Program-made: the position numbers and the translations under genes
Notes under the pieces: generated by a model
Databases searched by the model: none
Told to the model about the DNA's origin: nothing
What the model saw: only the letters and a program-made list of their open reading frames with translations
Shown here: positions 9,076 to 17,136 of the stretch, in pieces
How positions within the stretch are numbered: the first letter of the stretch is position 1
How the letters are laid out: every line of letters begins with the position of its first letter
Source: an uncultured Gemella sp.
Lineage (GTDB): Bacteria; Bacillota; Bacilli; Staphylococcales; Gemellaceae
NCBI GenBank assembly: GCA_927911745.1
Contig: CAKMQF010000133.1
Span: 1-64,000 of the forward strand
Direction: 5' to 3'
Length of the DNA: 64,000 nucleotides

Positions 9076-10476
9076 TTATGCAAACGATGTTATAAACAAT
9101 ATTATAATAAACGCTATGACAGAAGATACTGTTGTTCCTAGTGTCCAGGTCTTAAATGTAGTTTTAAAATCTAAATTCAAATATTGTTTAAATAACCAAA
9201 ATCCAGGATCATTCACATGTGAACAGAACATACTTCCTGCTGTGATACTTAGCATTATAAATACTGGTGAGTAACTTACAGTACCAACTAGTGGTTCGAC
9301 AATAGCAAGTGTTGTTATTGCAGCTATTGTAGCACTACCTAATGATATTCTTAATATGGCAGCTACTAGGAAACTAATAACAATTGGTGATAGATTAAGA
9401 CCATTAGTCAGTCTAACAATTTCATCAGTAACTTTAGAATCAACTAATACTTGTTTTAAACCACCTGCAGCACCATTAATTAGTAACACTACTGCAATTG
9501 TTTTAAGTGATTGGCTTAGTAATGGAACAATACTTCTTATTCTTAAATGTTTTGTTATCATTAATTCAATAATAGCTATTAATAAACTTATTATTAATGC
9601 AGTAATTGGATTACTTATAATTGTTAAGATACCTTTTATTGTTTCTGACAAATTAGGTATACCTAAAGCTATTGTAGGAATCGTAATTAAAAGTACTGGT
9701 AATAACATTAATAAAATAGCAAAAGAAGTACTCATAGTTTGATTTTCAATCTTTAGAACGCTTATATTCTTTTCTTTAGTATCTAAACTAACTCTTGTTT
9801 TTACTAAATTAGAATTAGTTAATAGTAAACCACCAATAAAAGCTGTAGGAATAGCAACTATTAGCCCATAGTAAAACACTTCAGCCATATTTAAATTGAA
9901 TGTTTTAGTGATAATACTTGGACTAGGGTGTGGTGGGAATAAAGCGTGAATAGTTAAAACCCCTATACTTGCGGGAAGAGCTAAATATATCTTATCTAGT
10001 TTTAACTCCTTTGCTACTGCAAGAATAATTGGAATTACTAAAATAAAAGCTACATCAAAGAATAAAGAAAAACTTATACACATTCCAGCTATAAGTAAGC
10101 CTAATTGGATTCTCTTAAGTCCAAATACACTAATCATTTTCTTTGCCGTAATCTCTACTGCACCTAATTCTTCCAAAATTTTACCAAACATTGCTCCTAG
10201 ACCTAATATTAATGATAAATGTCCTAGAAGAGATCCAGTCCCCTTCTCTATAGAATCTATCAATTTATTAGCGGGAAGTCCTAAAAATAATCCCAGAATA
10301 ATAGCAACTATTAATATTGATAAAAATGGCTCAAAATGTAATTTTGTTATTAAAAATATGAGAGCACTAATACCAATAAATACTAACAATAATTTATAGG
10401 AATAATTTCCTAAAAAAAATGCTAATGAAGAGTAGACTATTAATCCTAAGACAATAAATATCTTATCTAATTTCAT
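9076..10476 (-). CDS. gntP: Gluconate:H+ symporter, GntP family
   Basis: This 466-residue integral membrane permease has about 12-14 hydrophobic helices. It shows the GntP features PFLSILIVAIILGL near the N-terminus, SLFFDVAFILVIPI in the middle and the amphipathic loop TIHALFPPHPSPSI. GntP proteins import gluconate or related sugar acids with protons. No gluconate kinase or other gnt gene adjoins, so the exact substrate (gluconate, idonate, glycerate) is open. A promoter with a cre-like element lies directly upstream, fitting carbon-catabolite control. Confidence 0.85.
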   Translation of the reverse strand: MKLDKIFIVLGLIVYSSLAFFLGNYSYKLLLVFIGISALIFLITKLHFEPFLSILIVAIILGLFLGLPANKLIDSIEKGTGSLLGHLSLILGLGAMFGKILEELGAVEITAKKMISVFGLKRIQLGLLIAGMCISFSLFFDVAFILVIPIILAVAKELKLDKIYLALPASIGVLTIHALFPPHPSPSIITKTFNLNMAEVFYYGLIVAIPTAFIGGLLLTNSNLVKTRVSLDTKEKNISVLKIENQTMSTSFAILLMLLPVLLITIPTIALGIPNLSETIKGILTIISNPITALIISLLIAIIELMITKHLRIRSIVPLLSQSLKTIAVVLLINGAAGGLKQVLVDSKVTDEIVRLTNGLNLSPIVISFLVAAILRISLGSATIAAITTLAIVEPLVGTVSYSPVFIMLSITAGSMFCSHVNDPGFWLFKQYLNLDFKTTFKTWTLGTTVSSVIAFIIILFITSFA

Positions 10477-10504
10477 TATATTCTCCTTAATTTTTCATTA
10501 GGTA

Positions 10505-10548
10505 ATTATAACATTATTAATATAGATAAGTAAAGGTAAACGTTTTAT
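10505..10548 (-). promoter_or_regulatory. Promoter with overlapping cre-like site ahead of the gluconate permease
   Basis: On the minus strand, TTTACT (10529-10534) and TATAAT (10505-10510) are 18 bases apart. Abutting the -35, bases 10534-10548 read AGGTAAACGTTTTAT, a cre-like sequence with two mismatches to WTGNAANCGNWNNCW. CcpA repression is inferred only from this match and the gene type. Confidence 0.5.
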
Positions 10549-10551
10549 AAT

Positions 10552-11088
10552 TTAATTGTTTAAGAGATCAGCTATTTTTTCAAATGTTCTAGAATTTCGT
10601 ATAGTAATAGACTTATAGAAACTTTCTTTTATTAAATACTTATGATAGGAAGTTTTTAAGTAACTTGTTTCGTTGTATTTACCCCAGAACACAGCATATT
10701 TACCAAAATGAACAGCTTCATCTTGTAAAGGCATTTGTTCTATACGCGCTCTCATAAGTGAATAGTCTATTTCATTAGTATAGAATAATACATCTTTTCT
10801 ATATAAATCGTTAAACCACCAACTCGGTAAGTTTTCAAGTTCCTCAAGATACTCACTCTGACTAAGTATTACTTTATTAATTTTAAATGGATAAGTATTC
10901 AATATTATTGATATGTTTTGATTAATAGTTTCGATACTATCAGAAGTATCAAATATTATATTACCACTATTTATATATGAAATAACATTATTATAACCTA
11001 AATGTGAAATCATCTCTTTTAACTCGGCCATTGACACTTTATTCTTACCACCGACATTAATACCACGTAGTAAAAGTACGTATTTCAT
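10552..11088 (-). CDS. DUF1697 family protein
   Basis: This 178-residue protein starts with the DUF1697 hallmark YVLLLRGINVGGKNKVSM, followed by YNNVISYINSGNIIFD. The family is widespread and conserved but has no established biochemical role. The full length is present. It lies between the efp terminator and the gluconate permease promoter, so it is probably transcribed alone. The ATG at 11088 has AGGAG just upstream. Confidence 0.85.
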   Translation of the reverse strand: MKYVLLLRGINVGGKNKVSMAELKEMISHLGYNNVISYINSGNIIFDTSDSIETINQNISIILNTYPFKINKVILSQSEYLEELENLPSWWFNDLYRKDVLFYTNEIDYSLMRARIEQMPLQDEAVHFGKYAVFWGKYNETSYLKTSYHKYLIKESFYKSITIRNSRTFEKIADLLNN

Positions 11089-11105
11089 TAGTTTCTCCTT
11101 TTATA

Positions 11106-11139
11106 AAAACTCTCTATCATCGAAATAATAGAGAGTTTT
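11106..11139 (-). terminator. Terminator after efp
   Basis: AAAACTCTCTAT and ATAGAGAGTTTT form a perfect 12-base stem with a 10-base loop. It lies just past the efp stop codon. Confidence 0.85.
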
Positions 11140-11154
11140 ATCATTATTCTTAAA

Positions 11155-11712
11155 TTATGCTCTTGATACGTAAGAACCTTCAGCAGTATTGATAACTAAT
11201 ACATCTCCTTCTTTAACGAAAAGAGGTACTTGTAAAGTGTATCCAGTTTCAACTGTAGCAGCTTTAGTAGCTCCTTGTGCAGTATCACCTTTAACACCAG
11301 GTTCTGTTTCAGTTACAGTAAGTTCTACTGTTGTTGGTAAGTCAATTCCTAAGATTTCATCACCGAACATTAAGATTGAAACTTCCATGTTTTCTTTTAA
11401 GAAGTTTAATTCATATTCTAATTGTGCTTCAGGTACTTCGATTTGCTCGTAAGTAGAGTTATCCATAAATACATAAGCTTCACCAGTAGAGTAAAGGTAT
11501 GACATTTTTTGGTTGTTAATTTGAGCTTTTGCAACTTTTTCACCAGCTCTGAAAGTTTTATCGTTAACAGCACCAGTACGCATATTTCTTAATTTAGAAC
11601 GTACGAATGCAGCTCCTTTACCAGGTTTAACGTGTTGGAATTCCATTACTTTCCAAATGTTTCCATCAACTTCGATAGTAACTCCAGTTTTAAAATCATT
11701 AACTGATATCAT
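11155..11712 (-). CDS. efp: Translation elongation factor P
   Basis: EF-P binds between the P and E sites and rescues ribosomes stalled at polyproline. The 185-residue protein has the KOW-like N-terminal domain and two OB domains. The tip loop KPGKGAAF carries Lys32, the position that is modified in many species (5-aminopentanol in Bacillus). The C-terminus has the family signature [17 protein letters not shown] strong RBS (AAAGGAG) precedes the ATG, and a terminator follows. The polyproline client candidates in this window are the Pro-rich surface proteins. Confidence 0.96.
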   Translation of the reverse strand: MISVNDFKTGVTIEVDGNIWKVMEFQHVKPGKGAAFVRSKLRNMRTGAVNDKTFRAGEKVAKAQINNQKMSYLYSTGEAYVFMDNSTYEQIEVPEAQLEYELNFLKENMEVSILMFGDEILGIDLPTTVELTVTETEPGVKGDTAQGATKAATVETGYTLQVPLFVKEGDVLVINTAEGSYVSRA

Positions 11713-11821
11713 TATTGTATTTCTCCTTTAAATTGTATTAATATTATTATAAAATAAATTTTTTTTTTAAAATCAAGGTAAAACTCACTAATTTTAGTGT
11801 AATTTATACAAAGTTCTCTAA

Positions 11822-11872
11822 TAAATAATTTTAGATTTACATAAATATATTTACGTAAACTAGAATTATTTA
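11822..11872. repeat. Imperfect inverted repeat at the trmB 3' end; contains palindrome copy B
   Basis: TAAATAATTTTAGATTTAC (11822-11840) pairs imperfectly with GTAAACTAGAATTATTTA (11855-11872). Bases 11835-11860 are a close relative of the 26-base palindromes at 4718 and 6886. It overlaps the trmB stop and could act as a terminator, though the T-run is poor. Confidence 0.5.
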
Positions 11873-12510
11873 CTTTCTATTACAGCTTCTACCATGTAGA
11901 TTCTATTACCTTTTTTAATAAACTTATCTTCATACTCAGTATGAACATTCTCTTCTTCATATACGCTATTAGTTAAATCTAAAGAAAGTCTATTAAAAGT
12001 AAATCCATATTTAGCATAGCTCATTAAACTGTATTCGAATAAACCTTGATTATCAGTTTTTTGAACTATTGTTTTATTTCCATTTAGGATAGTTTCATAA
12101 CGTGCTAAAAACGTATGGAATGTTAAGCGTCTTTTCTCATGTCTTGTTTTAGGCCATGGATCAGAGAAGTTAAGATATAATTGATCAACTTCACCATCAG
12201 CAAAATATTCTAGTAGATCTTCAGCATTTCCTGAGATAAGTTTTAAGTTATCTCTATGAGTTTCTTCAACTTTATCTAATAGAAATGTTAAGACAGTTGG
12301 TTGTGCTTCCATAGCTATAAAGTTAATTTCTGGGTGTTTTTCAGCAAGTGTATGAATAAACTTACCTTTTCCACTTCCTATTTCTAAGTATATTGGATTA
12401 TCATTTCCAAAAATTTCTTTCCATTTTCCTTTATTATCCTTAGGTTGTAAAAATACAACTGGACTATTCTCTAGACGCTCTCTAGCATCTGCTCTATTTC
12501 GAACTCTCAT
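11866..12510 (-). CDS. trmB: tRNA (guanine-N7-)-methyltransferase TrmB
   Basis: TrmB methylates G46 in the tRNA variable loop using S-adenosylmethionine. The 214-residue protein begins MRVRNRADARERLE and has the SAM-binding loop LEIGSGKGKFIHTLA. NFIAMEAQPTVL and the family signature LNFSDPWPKTRHEKRRL follow. It is complete and ends in the family-typical region. The ATG lies 12 bases after the M16C peptidase stop, so the two are likely cotranscribed. Confidence 0.95.
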   Translation of the reverse strand: MRVRNRADARERLENSPVVFLQPKDNKGKWKEIFGNDNPIYLEIGSGKGKFIHTLAEKHPEINFIAMEAQPTVLTFLLDKVEETHRDNLKLISGNAEDLLEYFADGEVDQLYLNFSDPWPKTRHEKRRLTFHTFLARYETILNGNKTIVQKTDNQGLFEYSLMSYAKYGFTFNRLSLDLTNSVYEEENVHTEYEDKFIKKGNRIYMVEAVIESK

Positions 12511-12522
12511 TCATGCACCTTT

Positions 12523-15390
12523 CTATTTTAATTCTATTGTTTTATTAAATAATTGTTTATTTTCTAATACTTTTTCTTTTGAGCCTAGTACACACGTATA
12601 TGCTTTAGATTTCATATTTTCAAATTCTATTGCTAATTTTCTTAAATCTTCTACTGTTGTATTCTTTATTTCATTTACAAGTTTATCATAAACTTCAAAT
12701 GGAGAATTAGTGATGTATTTGTTTAATGAATATGCAGCTTGCGCACTTGGTGACATTAGAACATCTAATGAATTTAGTGTACCTATAATATATTTATTAA
12801 GATCTTTTTCATCTGCATCAATATTAGCTACGTAGTTGTTAATATTATAATATATGTCTAGAGTTTCCGTTAAGTTTGGATCACGATATGACCATAAATT
12901 AAAATCACCAAAAGCATTAAATATCACTCCAGAACCATAGGCTCCATTTTTTACACGGACATTATTCCATAAATAATCTAAGCTTAATATATGTCTTAGT
13001 ACTAAGTGTGTACCAGTGTAATCATTTATATTATAACCCGCACCAACGTATTGAACTAGTGAATCAAAGTAAAAACCTTCAGAATAACCTTGTTCTTCTA
13101 ATTTAATTTCAAGCCCTTTTTGTTTATCTAATTCACTAGGGTATTTAGCTAAATATGAAGATATAGTTTCTTTGAAGTTAGTATATTCTTCTTTATTACC
13201 GACAAAGTTAACTAATAATCTAGCTTGATTAAAAATTAGATTTGTAACAGTGTATAATTGTTCTTTAATTTTATCACTATTTTGCTCATAGTTGTTTACT
13301 AATTCACTTATAAATAAGTAGAAATCATATTCTCCGTGATATGAAGCAAGTTTACTTTGAGGATTATAGAAACCACTAATACGACGTGCTACAAAAGCAT
13401 GTCCAGAATTTTTAAATCTACTTTCTAGCATTAACTTAATTTCTAAGAGAACATTGTATAGTGCTTCTTTATCTTCAAAATCTGCATAAAGTGTAGTTTC
13501 ATCTAAAATCTTAGCTAGTTCTCCAGCTTTTTCTACTAAATTTTTAGCACTAATTATGAATTTCACTTCACATTCTTCACTCTTATGTTTTCTAAAAACA
13601 TCTACATAAGAACTAATACCACCAAGATTTGCACCTATTTCTTTTATTACTTCAGCTTCAGTTTTATTTTTTGTATTAAAGTTAAATAATAAATATGATA
13701 ATACTGAAGCATATTGTAACTGTTCAACTTCAAAATCACTTATGTCAAATAGTAATTTAGAATACGAAATACCATTAGTCACAGTATCATAGTGTGAAAA
13801 ATTTATACCTTTGTATTCTTCAAAGAATGTTTCTTCAAATGGATTTTTTAGCTCTACTTCTTTAGCATTGACACTTTTAATTTTTTCTAAATCTTCTTTT
13901 TTATCGGTACTATTTTGCCATTCCTGTAAAGACTTAGTGTTTTTAACAATGCTTTCTAATTCAGTTTCTGATAAAGTAGCTTTATATTCAACTAAATCTT
14001 TTTCCTTATTTTCTTTTTCTAATGTCGGAATTAAGTGTAATATAGCTTGTTTATTATTTTCAATTAGAAACTGTTTAGCAAGAGTTTCGTATTGTTTATT
14101 AACACAATTTTCTTGTAAATGAGAAATTACGTTGTCTAAATCAAATGCATCTAATATATTATCTTCGCTATATAACCATGTTCTTAATAATCTAATAGCA
14201 TAAGATACACCCTTAGGTGATGAAGTTTTATTAATTTCTTCTTTGATAGAAAAGTTCTTCTTGTTAATTGAAGCTTGAACTTGTTCATAATCAAATCCTT
14301 TATCAATAATACCTTTTAATAAAGATTTATATTCTGCATCAAGACTTTCTAATTTATCATCACTTACGTATTTAAAGATAATTGAGTATACAGTTTCTTT
14401 ACGATCTTTTTGTACATAACTATATACATCTTCACAAATATTGTTATCAATGAAGTATTTTCTAAATTCTGTATTACTACTTCCAAGAAGAATATCATCT
14501 ACTATATCGATATTCTCAATTTTACTAAACTCATTACTATCACCAAGAATATAGTTATAAGCTACATAAGATTTATCTTTTACATCTTCATTAAAATATG
14601 TACGTTTAACAATATCCGTAGTAAAGTTTTCTTGACGTGATAAGCTATAATCACTATAGTCTTTATAATCGTAATTATCTAGATAACTATCAATATGATT
14701 CAGATATTGTTCAACATTTAAATCACCATATAAAAAGATATAGCTGTTGCTTGGGTGATAGTTGTAATTATAAGTTTCTAAAAATTCTTCTTGTGTAATC
14801 GAAGGGATTGCTTCTGGTTTTCCTCCAGAAGAATATTTATAAGAAGTATCACTAAATAGCTGTTCTGTTACATATTGATCTAGTACTTCATCTACTGATG
14901 AATATGCACCTTTCATTTCATTGTAAACTACACCTTTATATATTAGTTCATCTTTTTTATCTTCAAGGTGATAGTGCCATCCTTCTTGGGCAAGAATATT
15001 TGGATTGTTTTTTAAGTTTGGATTAAATACTGCATCTAAGTATATATCCATCAATATTTCTAAGTCCTTTTCATTTTTAGACGATACTGGATACATAGTT
15101 TTATCAGGAAATGTCATTGCATTTAAAAATGTATTAAAAGAACCTTTAAGTAGTTCTACAAAAGGTTCTTTTACTGGATATTTCGCTGAACCACATAAAA
15201 CAGAATGTTCTAAAATATGAAAAATACCATTATCATTATAAGGAATAGTTTTAAAACTAATGCTAAAACTTTTGTTTATATCATCATTTTCAAAGAATAC
15301 TAATCTAGCACGAGTTTTAACATGCTCATAAAGATAAGCATTTGTATTTATATTTTTTAGATATTTCTTTTCTATAAGTTCAAATGTCAT
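12523..15390 (-). CDS. M16C zinc metallopeptidase, presequence-protease/falcilysin-like
   Basis: This 955-residue protein belongs to the large single-chain insulinase branch M16C, which degrades peptides inside a closed two-half chamber. The inverted zinc motif is HILEH (His58, Glu61, His62). The third ligand is Glu158 in VVYNEMKGAYSS, the expected spacing. NTFLNAMTFPDKTMYPVSS is a typical presequence-protease stretch. The other half lacks a second zinc site, as expected. Bacterial members probably recycle oligopeptides, but no substrate is known here. It lies 12 bases upstream of trmB. Confidence 0.9.
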   Translation of the reverse strand: MTFELIEKKYLKNINTNAYLYEHVKTRARLVFFENDDINKSFSISFKTIPYNDNGIFHILEHSVLCGSAKYPVKEPFVELLKGSFNTFLNAMTFPDKTMYPVSSKNEKDLEILMDIYLDAVFNPNLKNNPNILAQEGWHYHLEDKKDELIYKGVVYNEMKGAYSSVDEVLDQYVTEQLFSDTSYKYSSGGKPEAIPSITQEEFLETYNYNYHPSNSYIFLYGDLNVEQYLNHIDSYLDNYDYKDYSDYSLSRQENFTTDIVKRTYFNEDVKDKSYVAYNYILGDSNEFSKIENIDIVDDILLGSSNTEFRKYFIDNNICEDVYSYVQKDRKETVYSIIFKYVSDDKLESLDAEYKSLLKGIIDKGFDYEQVQASINKKNFSIKEEINKTSSPKGVSYAIRLLRTWLYSEDNILDAFDLDNVISHLQENCVNKQYETLAKQFLIENNKQAILHLIPTLEKENKEKDLVEYKATLSETELESIVKNTKSLQEWQNSTDKKEDLEKIKSVNAKEVELKNPFEETFFEEYKGINFSHYDTVTNGISYSKLLFDISDFEVEQLQYASVLSYLLFNFNTKNKTEAEVIKEIGANLGGISSYVDVFRKHKSEECEVKFIISAKNLVEKAGELAKILDETTLYADFEDKEALYNVLLEIKLMLESRFKNSGHAFVARRISGFYNPQSKLASYHGEYDFYLFISELVNNYEQNSDKIKEQLYTVTNLIFNQARLLVNFVGNKEEYTNFKETISSYLAKYPSELDKQKGLEIKLEEQGYSEGFYFDSLVQYVGAGYNINDYTGTHLVLRHILSLDYLWNNVRVKNGAYGSGVIFNAFGDFNLWSYRDPNLTETLDIYYNINNYVANIDADEKDLNKYIIGTLNSLDVLMSPSAQAAYSLNKYITNSPFEVYDKLVNEIKNTTVEDLRKLAIEFENMKSKAYTCVLGSKEKVLENKQLFNKTIELK

Positions 15391-15412
15391 ATTATTTAAT
15401 TATTATAGTAGA

Positions 15413-15924
15413 TTACATTTTTAGTAATGTAAGAACGTCATAACCTTGTAGTTTGTCCATACCGTTTAGACCATCTAATTCGATTAAGAACGCAATACCT
15501 ACTACGATTCCTCCTAATTCTTCTACTAATTTAATAGTTGCTTCAATTGTTCCACCTGTAGCTAATAAATCATCAGTGATTAGAACGCGTTGACCTGGTT
15601 TAATTGCATCTTTGTGCATTGTTAGAGTGTTGCTTCCATATTCTAAATCATATTCGTATGAAATAACTTCACGTGGTAATTTATTAGGTTTTCTTACTGG
15701 AACAAAACCAATACCTAATGAATAAGATACAGGACATCCAATAATGAAACCACGAGCTTCTGGTCCTACTACTACATCAACTTGTTTTCTTTAGCATAGT
15801 TTACGATTTGATCTGTAGCGTACTTATACGCTTCTCCATCTGCCATTAATGTAGTTATATCTTTAAAACTAATTCCTTCTTTTGGCCAATTTGGTACGAT
15901 TGAAATGTATTTTTCTAAATTCAT
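15413..15924 (-). pseudogene. apt: Adenine phosphoribosyltransferase, one frameshift near 15788
   Basis: Apt salvages adenine to AMP using PRPP. The ATG at 15924 opens [20 protein letters not shown], then [15 protein letters not shown]. Near 15783-15795 the frame must shift by one to reach [20 protein letters not shown]. The PRPP-binding loop [17 protein letters not shown] follows, and the gene ends at 15413. About 170 residues is the normal size. The continuous reading frame alone would start only at 15619 and lose half the enzyme, so the break is probably a sequencing error. AGGAGA precedes the ATG. Confidence 0.88.
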
Positions 15925-16101
15925 TTATTTTTATTTTCTCCTAAATGTTTTCTTAACTCAATTATTATACTATAAAATAAGAAAATAAGCAATTTATAAT
16001 ACTGTTATTATAAGCTGGAAAGCGATAATCCAAATTACTTTCTTTATAATTTATTAGTGTGATAAAATAAAGTATATAATATATAACGTGGAGGTTAAAA
16101 T

Positions 16102-16473
16102 ATGAAATTTACATTCTCAGATTCAGCAATTGAATACATATTAAAACAAATTAATAAATTTAATGAGAATACATATGATATAATAATAGATTATACAGAT
16201 GGAAATAGTCCTTATAATGAAAATATAAGTGGTTGTCACTGTCAAGTATACGATAAGTATAGAGTATTAATAGTGAGTAAAAATGATGTAAATATTAAGT
16301 GGAGTAAATATGATAAACAGGTTGAATCAAATCTTGGGTCTGTATACTTCCCTTCTTACTATGAAATGATGTTTGATAAAAACAATGTATTTGACTATAA
16401 GAATTTTACTCTTAATTTGAAAAGTGAAGCGGGAATAATTGCTGATCAAGTTCAGCTAATTATTAAATTATAA
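16102..16473 (+). CDS. Iron-sulfur cluster biosynthesis (HesB/YqkB-like) family protein
   Basis: The 123-residue protein resembles the YqkB-type HesB-like fold by its overall pattern. It has an N-terminal FTFSDSAIEYILK, then IIIDYTDGNSPY, a central GCHC, then ESNLGSVYFPSYYEMMFD and the closing LNLKSEAGIIADQVQLII. The three-cysteine set of true A-type scaffolds is missing; only Cys-His-Cys in GCHCQV is present. A scaffold role is therefore doubtful. GTGGAGG sits before the ATG, and TATAAT hexamers lie in the upstream gap. Confidence 0.65.
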   Translation: MKFTFSDSAIEYILKQINKFNENTYDIIIDYTDGNSPYNENISGCHCQVYDKYRVLIVSKNDVNIKWSKYDKQVESNLGSVYFPSYYEMMFDKNNVFDYKNFTLNLKSEAGIIADQVQLIIKL

Positions 16474-16538
16474 TTTAAGTTAATTTTAATAAACTTTGCT
16501 AATATATACTCTATTATTAACTATGAAAGGAGAATAAT

Positions 16539-17066
16539 TTGAAATCTTTTCTTAACAGCAGAAAATTAACCCTTATACTATTTTTTGTGTATTTATTCAT
16601 ACTTTCTTGGGTAATCGTGGCCAAAATGGATTGGAATTTATTAAAAAGTAGTAATTTTTCTTGGATAAATCATCCACGAGTTCTACTTCATCCAGGAATA
16701 ACATGGAGAACAGTTAACTTGATACCATATAGTTATTTTGATATTGTGGAAGTCCTGTTGAATATTCTTTTCTTCATACCATTTAGTTTCTACATAAAGA
16801 TGTTGTATCCTAAATCTTCAGGTTTTAGAGCGATAATATTAGCATTTATATTGAGTTTGACTTACGAATCAATACAGTATGTACTGACTATTGGTTTTCC
16901 TGATGTAACAGATTTAATTGATAATACTCTAGGAGCGATTATTGGAGTGATTATTATCAATATAATTTCAGTTATCTTTAGAGAAAAATTAAGAATATAT
17001 ATGAATGTTATATTAATACTTTTTTCTGGATATATTATTCATGACATTCTTTATCTTATAATTTAA
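16539..17066 (+). CDS. VanZ family membrane protein
   Basis: This 175-residue protein has about five membrane helices: roughly residues 11-28, 72-88, 97-120, 130-148 and 153-172. VNLIPYSYFDIVEVLLNILFF and a Glu-Ser-x-Gln in TYESIQYVLTIG, with DVTDLIDNTLGAIIG, are the VanZ pattern. VanZ of enterococci gives low-level teicoplanin resistance, but most homologs have unknown roles in the envelope. The start is TTG at 16539 behind AAAGGAGAA. It converges on the Shr-like gene with a shared terminator. Confidence 0.85.
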   Translation: MKSFLNSRKLTLILFFVYLFILSWVIVAKMDWNLLKSSNFSWINHPRVLLHPGITWRTVNLIPYSYFDIVEVLLNILFFIPFSFYIKMLYPKSSGFRAIILAFILSLTYESIQYVLTIGFPDVTDLIDNTLGAIIGVIIINIISVIFREKLRIYMNVILILFSGYIIHDILYLII

Positions 17067-17070
17067 TACA

Positions 17071-17117
17071 AAAAACGATAGATTCTAAATTAAAATCTAT
17101 CGTTTTTGTTTTTTTAT
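17071..17117. terminator. Bidirectional terminator between the VanZ gene and the Shr-like gene
   Basis: AAAAACGATAGATT pairs with AATCTATCGTTTTT, a 14-base perfect stem. T-runs follow on both strands between two convergent genes. Confidence 0.88.
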
Positions 17118-17136
17118 AAAAGTAAATTAATCTACT

